Shown in pieces: positions 1-5,369 of a stretch of DNA of 5,578 bases. The notes beneath the pieces were generated by a model. That model saw nothing but the letters and a program-made list of their open reading frames with translations. It did no database searches and had not been told where the DNA came from. The translations under genes were made by a program, and so were the position numbers. This DNA is from Spirochaetia bacterium (GTDB lineage: Bacteria > Spirochaetota > Spirochaetia > PWKH01): contig JAIPFS010000111.1 of the NCBI GenBank assembly GCA_021736545.1, forward strand, positions 1 to 5,578. Reading direction: 5' to 3'. The first letter of the stretch is position 1. The number at the start of each line of letters is the position of its first letter.

Positions 1-128
1 TTATGAGCAGGTACAGCAATAACCCGATCAATATCAAGCTGATTAAGTAAGTTGTTAATAACTGCTACATGACCATTATGGGGAGGGTTAAATGTTCCTC
101 CCAGCATAACGCTTCTTTTCTCACTCAT
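1..128 (-). CDS. nadD: Nicotinate-nucleotide adenylyltransferase, N-terminal part (cut by window edge)
   Basis: NadD transfers AMP from ATP to nicotinate mononucleotide, giving deamido-NAD in the cytoplasm, a late step of NAD synthesis. Only the first 42 codons are visible; the 3' end lies outside the window. Residues 10-20 read GGTFNPPHNGH, the ATP-binding (H/T)xGH signature of the nucleotidyltransferase family. The NPPH form fits NadD better than CoaD, whose motif usually reads PGTFDPxTxGH. The following helix and the stretch DIDRVIAVPAH match the second beta strand and the loop that often continues to PPHK. The start is ATG at 126-128, overlapping the obg stop as ATGA, so translation is probably coupled; I see no strong Shine-Dalgarno. 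Met8 is an alternative start but would leave almost nothing before the first strand. Family assignment is firm; NadD over a close paralogue is likely, supported by its place right after obg. Confidence 0.85.
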   Translation of the reverse strand, partial: MSEKRSVMLGGTFNPPHNGHVAVINNLLNQLDIDRVIAVPAH

Positions 129-1108
129 TCATTTGCCATCGCCATAAACCGCTGCTTAACTTGATCTATACCCGTTCCGTTAAACACCGATATAGGATAT
201 ATCATTTTGTCTGGATGTGTTTCTTTCCATGTTTCTAAATTTTCATGAGCTTCAGGAAGATCTAATTTAGTTCCTATAATGATTTCAGGTTTGTGCAGAA
301 GATCCTTATGATAACTGCCGAGCTCTTTCTGAAGTGATTCGTATGCATGCGTGAAATTCTCTTCTGACATATCAATCAAATATGCTATACCTGATGTTCT
401 AGAAATATGCCGGAGAAACTGGAAGCCCAGTCCTGCTCCGCTGGATGCTCCGTCAATTATACCAGGGATATCAGCCAACACCATATGCTGTTCACCATAT
501 GAACAGACGCCTAAATTAGGTATTTTTGTTGTAAAAGGATATCCGGCAACTTTTGAATGCGCGTTTGTAAGAAAATTCAGAAGAGAGGTTTTTCCAGCAT
601 TAGGATAACCGACAAAACCAATGTCGGCAATTATTCTCAGTTCTATATGAACCCTTGTTTCCTGAGCCGGCTTGCCTTCCTGGGCATATCGAGGAGCCTG
701 TCGAGTGGATGTTCGGTAGTGCCAATTGCCTTTACCGCCTTTTCCACCTTCGAGATAAATCCATTCAGTCTCCTCTTCAGTTAGATCTGCAACTAATTCC
801 CCGGTTTGGGAATCTTTTATCAGCGTACCTGGCGGAACTTCAATATGGATATTCTCGCCGTCCCTGCCGTGCTTGCGCCTGCCGGACCCGGGTCTGCCGT
901 TTTCTGCTTTATACGAACGTTTGGATTTTAGATGTGCCAGAGTTCTGAGGTTACGTTTTACGACAAATACTACATCCCCGCCTTTTCCGCCGTCACCACC
1001 GTCCGGACCTCCGCGGGGAACATACTTCTCACGTCTAAAAGAGACACAGCCGTTACCCCCTTTACCGGAGGCAACGTCTATATATGTTTCATCTGAAAAT
1101 CCAAACAT
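125..1108 (-). CDS. obg: GTPase Obg/CgtA, short form without OCT domain
   Basis: Obg is an essential GTPase that binds the 50S subunit late in assembly and is linked to stress and growth control. Residues 1-155 form the glycine-rich Obg fold: SFRREKYVPRGGPDGGDGGKGGD at about 23-45, the VPPGT strand at 91-95 and GGKGGKGN at 121-128. The G domain follows: G1 GYPNAGKT (167-174), switch I YPFTT (190-194), G3 DIPG (213-216), G4 TKLD (280-283) and G5 SVFNG (307-311). The protein is 327 residues and ends with the G domain, so the C-terminal OCT domain found in many Obg proteins (total 390-430) is absent. G4 has Thr in place of the usual Asn, as in Rho-type GTPases, and G5 lacks the common SA pair. 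The start is fixed by the conserved N-terminus, although no clear Shine-Dalgarno precedes it. It lies 26 bases after rpmA and overlaps nadD by 4 bases. Confidence 0.97.
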   Translation of the reverse strand: MFGFSDETYIDVASGKGGNGCVSFRREKYVPRGGPDGGDGGKGGDVVFVVKRNLRTLAHLKSKRSYKAENGRPGSGRRKHGRDGENIHIEVPPGTLIKDSQTGELVADLTEEETEWIYLEGGKGGKGNWHYRTSTRQAPRYAQEGKPAQETRVHIELRIIADIGFVGYPNAGKTSLLNFLTNAHSKVAGYPFTTKIPNLGVCSYGEQHMVLADIPGIIDGASSGAGLGFQFLRHISRTSGIAYLIDMSEENFTHAYESLQKELGSYHKDLLHKPEIIIGTKLDLPEAHENLETWKETHPDKMIYPISVFNGTGIDQVKQRFMAMANE

Positions 1109-1134
1109 GCTTTATTATTTACAAGTAGACAGGT

Positions 1135-1386
1135 TTAAAGAGTATCAATACTGACGTAGTTTCTATTCCTACGCTGTGAAAAAACTACTTTGCCAGCTGA
1201 TTTTGCAAAAAGGGTAAAGTCCCTTCCTAGTCCGACGTGTTCTCCGGGATGAACTTTTGTTCCCTTCTGCCGAATAATAATTTCACCAGCTTTTACCATT
1301 TGTCCGCTTGAGCGTTTCACTCCTAAACGTTTTGATTCGGAATCTCTTCCATTTTTGGAGCTTCCGCCACCTTTCTTATGTGCCAT
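1135..1386 (-). CDS. rpmA: 50S ribosomal protein L27
   Basis: L27 sits in the large subunit, and its flexible N-terminal tail reaches the peptidyl transferase centre and contacts tRNA. The 83 residues are near the usual length (about 84-94). The sequence opens with [19 protein letters not shown] and continues with the diagnostic [23 protein letters not shown] and [16 protein letters not shown], then the basic RRNRNYVS near the end. The first residues are the mature tail itself: there is no N-terminal extension of the kind that the Prp protease removes in Firmicutes. A good ribosome binding site lies 7 bases before the ATG. The gene lies between rplU (72 bases upstream) and obg (26 bases downstream), the standard L21-L27-Obg order. 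Confidence 0.98.
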   Translation of the reverse strand: MAHKKGGGSSKNGRDSESKRLGVKRSSGQMVKAGEIIIRQKGTKVHPGEHVGLGRDFTLFAKSAGKVVFSQRRNRNYVSIDTL

Positions 1387-1393
1387 TATGCTA

Positions 1394-1399
1394 CTCCCT
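1394..1399 (-). promoter_or_regulatory. Ribosome binding site of rpmA
   Basis: On the minus strand AGGGAG stands 7 bases before the rpmA ATG, a close match to the Shine-Dalgarno consensus at ideal spacing. It confirms the start that gives L27 without an N-terminal extension. Confidence 0.8.
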
Positions 1400-1458
1400 G
1401 TAATGCTTTAATTATCTTTTCGATACAAGATTCGATAAAAAATTTACGTGTGCAAGCT

Positions 1459-1770
1459 CTACGCTGTGATTTTCTGGACTTTAATCAAGGAATACTGCTG
1501 CCTGTGGCCTTGTTTCCTTCGATATCCCTTTCTGCGTTTGAACTTATATACCAGGACCTTTTTATCCCGTACCTGTTCTTCGAGGGTAGCGGAGATTTTA
1601 GCACCCTTCACATAGGGCTGCCCTACTTTTGTCGAATCTCCATCACTTACCATCAGAACGGAATCAAACTCAAGTTCTTCTCCCGTCTCTTTCTCGATCT
1701 TATCGACCCGTAACAAAGCACCTTCTTCAGCTTTATATTGTTTGCCTTTAATTTCAACTAATACGTACAT
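1459..1770 (-). CDS. rplU: 50S ribosomal protein L21
   Basis: L21 is a large-subunit protein that binds 23S rRNA. The 103 residues equal the family's usual length. The N-terminus MYVLVEIKGKQYKAEEG matches the conserved (Y)AVIExGGKQYxVxEG beginning. The conserved C-terminal signature is present as YKFKRRKGYRRKQGHRQ at about 75-91, followed by the strand YSLIKVQKI. The ATG is preceded by GAGGAA about 7 bases upstream. It is the first gene of the rplU-rpmA-obg-nadD unit: a promoter with good hexamers lies just upstream and would give a leader of roughly 28 nt. That is too short for an elaborate autoregulatory RNA leader from this promoter. Confidence 0.98.
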   Translation of the reverse strand: MYVLVEIKGKQYKAEEGALLRVDKIEKETGEELEFDSVLMVSDGDSTKVGQPYVKGAKISATLEEQVRDKKVLVYKFKRRKGYRRKQGHRQQYSLIKVQKITA

Positions 1771-1777
1771 GTACTAC

Positions 1778-1783
1778 TTCCTC
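1778..1783 (-). promoter_or_regulatory. Ribosome binding site of rplU
   Basis: Minus-strand GAGGAA ends 7 bases before the rplU ATG. It is the only purine-rich Shine-Dalgarno-like block upstream and agrees with the conserved N-terminus of L21. Confidence 0.7.
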
Positions 1784-1805
1784 ACTCTTAATATATGCAG
1801 GATAC

Positions 1806-1834
1806 CTTATAACATAACGACCCCATGAGGTCAA
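1806..1834 (-). promoter_or_regulatory. Sigma70-type promoter of the rplU-rpmA-obg-nadD unit
   Basis: On the minus strand a -35 box TTGACC (1829-1834) is followed by exactly 17 bases and a -10 box TATAAG (1806-1811). Each hexamer matches the housekeeping consensus at five of six positions. Transcription would begin near 1798, about 28 bases before the rplU ATG. It sits in the only long intergenic space of the window and points into the ribosomal genes. The hexamers and spacing are seen directly; activity is inferred. Confidence 0.75.
1819..1832. promoter_or_regulatory. Imperfect palindrome in the rplU promoter spacer (possible operator)
   Basis: The 14 bases GACCCCATGAGGTC form an inverted repeat around a CATG centre, with 12 of 14 positions symmetric; the two others form one non-matching pair that would be a G-T wobble in RNA. 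It overlaps the last four bases of the -35 box and extends into the spacer, where a bound dimeric protein could block RNA polymerase. No regulator can be named from it, and one short palindrome in AT-moderate DNA can arise by chance. Confidence 0.25.
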
Positions 1835-1884
1835 GACATATGCCTGTGCCGTTTGTATATTTCAAGAACCCAGCTGAATCTCCA

Positions 1885-1906
1885 TTATGAACAGAAAGGT
1901 CCATAA
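1885..1906. other. Small inverted repeat in the argS-rplU spacer
   Basis: On the minus strand TTATGGAC and GTTCATAA can pair over 8 bases (one G-T pair) around a 6-base loop. No T-run follows, so it is not a standard intrinsic terminator for argS. The rest of the 217-base spacer (1771-1987) holds the promoter elements and one repeat listed here; I see no RNA gene or further ORF of note in it. Confidence 0.3.
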
Positions 1907-1936
1907 ATGCAAGCTATTCAAACAAATCTGCATTGT

Positions 1937-1942
1937 ATTATA
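1937..1942 (-). promoter_or_regulatory. Possible second -10 box upstream of rplU
   Basis: Minus-strand TATAAT is a perfect -10 hexamer lying about 170 bases before rplU and just after argS. At 17 bases upstream only CTGGAT is found, a poor -35 box, and the nearby TG is one base off the extended -10 position. It could supply a longer leader than the main promoter, but an AT-rich spacer yields such hexamers by chance. Confidence 0.25.
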
Positions 1943-1971
1943 TACAAGTTTATCTCACAATCCAGCTGGCA

Positions 1972-2003
1972 TTACATTGATTCAAGATTACATTGATTCA
2001 AGA
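1972..2003. repeat. Exact 16-bp tandem duplication spanning the argS stop codon
   Basis: The unit TTACATTGATTCAAGA (plus strand) occurs twice with no gap and no mismatch, at 1972-1987 and 1988-2003. The copy at 1988-2003 encodes the last ArgRS residues and the TAA stop; the other lies immediately downstream of the stop. Because the in-gene copy already contains the complete stop, the duplication leaves the protein unchanged. Confidence 0.95.
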
Positions 2004-3847
2004 AACGGAATCCCTACCAGATGATATGCATTTTTCAGCACCTGCAGTATGCCCCTGCTTAAAGCTGCCCTGGCTGATACTAATTTTTTATCACTACCCT
2101 TCATTATAGGAATATCGTGATAATATCTGCTGAAAGATTTTGATAAATCATACAAATAGGAGGTAATAATTGAAGGATTCAACTCTTTACCTGCCTGAAA
2201 AACCGTATCAGGATATTCCGCGAGAAGTTTTATTAACTCCCGCTCCTCAGGAAGTTCTAACAGAGCTGCCAGATCTTCAGTAAATGATGCTCCCGAAGAC
2301 TCAACAGAAGTGACAAAAGAGCTTGATGTGTGAACCGAGCTGCTCTCAGCCGCGGATCCTTCAGCATTCACTTTCTCGTTATCCAGCTTCTGCTTGAACT
2401 TTTTCATCATATTGCTTATACGAGCACCCATATACTGCAGATACGGTCCTGTATTTCCGTTGAAGGAGATAGATTCTTTCGGATTAAATACCATGTCCTT
2501 ATTGGGATTGACCTGCAGTAAATAGTAGTTAAGGGCTGCCAGAGCAACAGCTTCTGAAGTCTTTTCAAAATCTCCCACTTCATGCTCTCTATTTTTCTGC
2601 TGAATCTCTTCTTTTGCCATACGGTGCAGCTCTTCCACCAAATCATCCGCATCAACTACCGTTCCTTCCCTTGATTTCATTTTCCCCTCAGGAAGATTCA
2701 CCATCCCGTAAGAAAGGTGATGCAGATCGTCAGCCCAAGAAAAGCCTAACTTCTGGAGAATGTAGAACAGCACCTGAAAGTGATAACGCTGTTCGGAACC
2801 GACTACATACACGAGCTCCTGAAAGGGCCAATCTCTATGGCGAGTAATAGCGGTACCGATATCCTGAGTAAGATACAGTGAAGTCCCATCTCTCCGGAGA
2901 AGCACTTTTTTATCCAAATCGATCTCCGAAAGGTCAGCCCACACAGTACCCTCTTCATCTTTGTAAAAGGTTCCCTGTTCAAGCCCCTTCAGGACCTCTT
3001 CCCGTCCTTCTGCATAGGTTCTGCTTTCATAATAGGTATCATCAAAACTCACACCGGTTTTACGATATGTCTCTTCAATCCCCTCTACAGTCCAGGCATT
3101 CATTTTTCTCCACAATGCGGTAACTTCCGGGTCACCAGCTTCCCATGCCTTGAGCATATCCTGAGCACGTTTATCAGCACTGGGATCCTCTTTTGCCCAC
3201 TGGGAAAACTTCACATAATATTTGCCTACAAAATGGTCACTTTTAATATTCTCCTTTTCCGGAGTGCTTCCTTCACCAAACTCGCGATAAGCAAGCATTG
3301 ATTTGCAGATATGGACACCGCGATCATTTATCAGATTCACCTTCCGCACATCTGCGCCGTTGGCTTTACAGATCCTCGCAACACTCTCCCCTATGGCATC
3401 ATTCCGTAAATGCCCAAGATGCAGAGGTTTGTTTGTATTAGGGCAGGAAAACTCAATCATAATTTTCTTGTTTTTGTACAATTCAGTATTTCCATACTCT
3501 GAAGACAATTCTTCAATGCTCCTGATTGTGCTCAAAGTGAGCTGCGGCAGATCAATAAAGATATTAATATACGGACCTGCAGCCGCTGCCCTTCCGGAGC
3601 TGCCGCCAGTTCCATAGCGGGAATTGATATAATCCGCCAAGTCCTGTGAAATCTTCTGCGGCGCAGTCCTGAAAACCTTGGCAAAGGGGAACAAAGGGAT
3701 GGCAATATCGCCCATCTCCGGCTTCGGAGGCTTTTGAAGCACTAAGCTTTCTTGAGAAAAAGCCGATGTATCTAAGGATTTTGACTCTGCCAGCGATTTG
3801 AGTCCTTTAAAAACCCTGCCGGCCCATAGATTTCGAATATCTTTCAT
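1988..3847 (-). CDS. argS: Arginyl-tRNA synthetase (class I)
   Basis: ArgRS charges tRNA-Arg with arginine using ATP and, unlike most synthetases, needs the tRNA to activate the amino acid. From the chosen ATG it has 619 residues. An N-terminal tRNA-recognition domain covers about 1-115. The Rossmann catalytic domain starts with EFSCPNTNKPLHLGHLRND; its HLGH (143-146) is the HIGH motif. KMKSR (389-393) is the KMSK loop. The helical DALR-type anticodon domain starts near NTGPYLQYMGARISNM (465-480) and ends in the conserved C-terminus VGIPFLESM. A Ser/Ala-rich low-complexity stretch (about 496-521) interrupts the anticodon domain and probably accounts for part of the length over the usual 550-600. 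A TTG at 3860-3862 would add five residues, but it abuts the GGAG that best serves the internal ATG, so I prefer the ATG. It follows mtaB by 61 bases. Confidence 0.97.
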   Translation of the reverse strand: MKDIRNLWAGRVFKGLKSLAESKSLDTSAFSQESLVLQKPPKPEMGDIAIPLFPFAKVFRTAPQKISQDLADYINSRYGTGGSSGRAAAAGPYINIFIDLPQLTLSTIRSIEELSSEYGNTELYKNKKIMIEFSCPNTNKPLHLGHLRNDAIGESVARICKANGADVRKVNLINDRGVHICKSMLAYREFGEGSTPEKENIKSDHFVGKYYVKFSQWAKEDPSADKRAQDMLKAWEAGDPEVTALWRKMNAWTVEGIEETYRKTGVSFDDTYYESRTYAEGREEVLKGLEQGTFYKDEEGTVWADLSEIDLDKKVLLRRDGTSLYLTQDIGTAITRHRDWPFQELVYVVGSEQRYHFQVLFYILQKLGFSWADDLHHLSYGMVNLPEGKMKSREGTVVDADDLVEELHRMAKEEIQQKNREHEVGDFEKTSEAVALAALNYYLLQVNPNKDMVFNPKESISFNGNTGPYLQYMGARISNMMKKFKQKLDNEKVNAEGSAAESSSVHTSSSFVTSVESSGASFTEDLAALLELPEERELIKLLAEYPDTVFQAGKELNPSIITSYLYDLSKSFSRYYHDIPIMKGSDKKLVSARAALSRGILQVLKNAYHLVGIPFLESM

Positions 3848-3856
3848 GTATAAACA

Positions 3857-3860
3857 CTCC
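3857..3860 (-). promoter_or_regulatory. Ribosome binding site deciding the argS start
   Basis: Minus-strand GGAG lies 9 bases before the ATG at 3845-3847. The only longer in-frame start, TTG at 3860-3862, overlaps this GGAG by one base and has its own nearest purine-rich block (AAGGA) about 15 bases away, too far for good initiation. The site therefore favours the 619-residue product beginning MKDIRNLW. Confidence 0.65.
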
Positions 3861-3889
3861 AAAAAAGCAAAATAATCCTTCAGCGTTTA

Positions 3890-3898
3890 ATTTTATCA
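3890..3898 (-). promoter_or_regulatory. Possible extended -10 promoter of argS
   Basis: Minus-strand TGATAAAAT in the mtaB-argS gap fits the extended -10 form TGn followed by a hexamer with five of six consensus positions. No recognisable -35 box lies 17 bases upstream. If active it would start argS transcripts about 35 bases before the ATG; read-through from mtaB is equally plausible. Confidence 0.3.
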
Positions 3899-3908
3899 GT
3901 GTATCGTA

Positions 3909-5369
3909 TCAGGAAGATACTTGAACTTCAATATCACACCATTGGACAAAACTGGTATCAATACGCTTGCTCTCAGGATAATACGTATCCACATGTATAA
4001 TACATCTTCGGCCTCGCACATCATCAGGATTATCCGCAGGAACCCCGAAAACTTTTACATGCAGATAATTCTCCGTCAGCCCGCGGCAGTTATGCAGTCT
4101 CTTCGCTGCAGTCATTTCCCCAGCCTGCTCATCCGCATAAGGACTCTCAAGAACGGCTGAAAGCTCATGGTCGATATGCCGCTTAATATACCTTTCATGC
4201 TGCTTCTGAGAAAATCTTCTCACCTCAGCAGCCCGTTCATCCCGGAGATATTCAGGAACTTTTTTCAAGGAAGTATTGAAAAGCGGAGTACCCGGCCGAG
4301 GTGAATAGGGAAACACATGCACCTGCGTAAAATCACAAAGTTTTAACAGTTCCATGGTCAAGACAAAATCCTCTTCCGTCTCCCCCGGTAAACCCGTCAT
4401 CACATCCGCAGCAATAAACGGATCATTCTTCATTGCTCTCAAGCCCGTTACCGCGCGAACAACATCGTCAGTCCGGTTCTTTCTCTTCACCGCAGCAAGA
4501 ACCGTATCGGACCCGCTCTGTACAGGTATATGAAAATGCGGCAGCACACATGAAGACGCTGTCGCCTCAATAAGCTCATCATCAAGATCTTCTGGCTCCA
4601 GAGAAGAAAGTCTGATTCTTGCATAATTCAGTTTTTCGTCCAGTTTCTTTATCAAGCTAGCCAGGTTGATGCCTCCGCGCTCGTTTCCGTCTCTTCTGCT
4701 GAAGTGTCGATGACTTTCTGCCGCATCGAAATACGCCGTTATATTGACACCGGTAAGTACAATTTCCCGATACCCGATATGCTCCAGCCGGAGAGCGCGG
4801 TCAAGGACTGTATCCGCATCCAGACTTACTGCCCTGCCCCTTGCTATACGTACCCTGCAGTAGGCGCAGACATTGTCACATCCATCTTCTATTTTTAGAA
4901 AGGCTCGAGAATGTCTGCTGAATTCGTTAGGATCATAATCAAAGGGCGATGAACTCAGCTCCTGCTTTCTGTTTCCTGTATTCAGAAAAGCATGAAGACT
5001 ATCCTCCAGCGACATGCCCTCTTCCCTTCTCTTTTCGATAAATTCAGGCATCTGCAGTATTTCGGCTTTTCTGTCCAGGGGGATGATCAGCAAATTTTCA
5101 TTAAGCTTCTCAATAATTTCCGGATCAACTTGAGCGTAGCAGCCGGTAACAATAACCATCGGCTTATTCGGCTTCTCAGCAGACTTCCTGATTATTCGCC
5201 GGGCTTTCTGTTCAGCCTTACTCGTAACTGTGCATGTGTTGATGATGTAAAGATCCGCCTCATGATTAATCGGAACCTGCTGATGTCCAAAACCGAGAAA
5301 AGCATCCATCAAAGCCTCACTTTCCACCTGGTTCAGCTTGCAGCCTAACGTGTAAATTGCTACCCTCAT
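3909..5369 (-). CDS. mtaB: tRNA t6A37 methylthiotransferase MtaB (radical SAM)
   Basis: MtaB adds a methylthio group to N6-threonylcarbamoyladenosine at tRNA position 37, giving ms2t6A in tRNAs that read ANN codons. The N-terminal UPF0004 domain has its three cluster cysteines at C10 (TLGCKLNQVESE), C46 (NTCTVTSKAEQKARRIIRK) and C77 (VTGCYAQ). The radical SAM cluster motif is CDNVCAYC, with C164, C168 and C171. Further family blocks are EIVLTGVNI (203-211), RIRLSSLEPE (251-260), HFHIPVQSGSD (278-288), DVMTGLPGETEEDF (322-335) and HVFPYSPRPGT (351-361); a TRAM-like region fills about 400-486. TLGCKxNQxES and NTCTVT point to MtaB and away from MiaB (TFGCQMN). At 486 residues it exceeds the usual 430-450, with a long linker (112-150) and a charged insert (about 213-234). 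A GGAG 10 bases upstream and the ATGA overlap with the preceding gene support the start. Confidence 0.93.
   Translation of the reverse strand: MRVAIYTLGCKLNQVESEALMDAFLGFGHQQVPINHEADLYIINTCTVTSKAEQKARRIIRKSAEKPNKPMVIVTGCYAQVDPEIIEKLNENLLIIPLDRKAEILQMPEFIEKRREEGMSLEDSLHAFLNTGNRKQELSSSPFDYDPNEFSRHSRAFLKIEDGCDNVCAYCRVRIARGRAVSLDADTVLDRALRLEHIGYREIVLTGVNITAYFDAAESHRHFSRRDGNERGGINLASLIKKLDEKLNYARIRLSSLEPEDLDDELIEATASSCVLPHFHIPVQSGSDTVLAAVKRKNRTDDVVRAVTGLRAMKNDPFIAADVMTGLPGETEEDFVLTMELLKLCDFTQVHVFPYSPRPGTPLFNTSLKKVPEYLRDERAAEVRRFSQKQHERYIKRHIDHELSAVLESPYADEQAGEMTAAKRLHNCRGLTENYLHVKVFGVPADNPDDVRGRRCIIHVDTYYPESKRIDTSFVQWCDIEVQVSS

Noticed and set aside
1387..1458. Remnant of a degraded prp gene
   Set aside because: The 72 bases have no start codon in a useful frame and no stretch resembling the Prp His or Cys motifs, so a decayed gene cannot be claimed.
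1378..1713. Plus-strand open frame of 111 codons
   Set aside because: It lies antisense to rplU and its start region overlaps rpmA; the product shows no family motif and no promoter or ribosome binding site stands out. It is a shadow of a ribosomal gene.
1771..1987. RNA leader, riboswitch or small RNA in the argS-rplU spacer
   Set aside because: The main promoter leaves only about 28 nt of leader, and the one 8-pair hairpin lies upstream of that start. I found no recognisable riboswitch core or terminator.
3901..3920. Small hairpin GTATC-aggaa-GATAC at the mtaB stop as a terminator
   Set aside because: The stem is only 5 pairs, AT-rich, overlaps the stop codon and has no T-run directly after it. 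The T-rich stretch before argS is too far away.
4992..5348. Plus-strand open frame of 118 codons
   Set aside because: It is entirely antisense to the conserved N-terminal domain of mtaB and its product is unlike any known protein, so chance is the simplest explanation.
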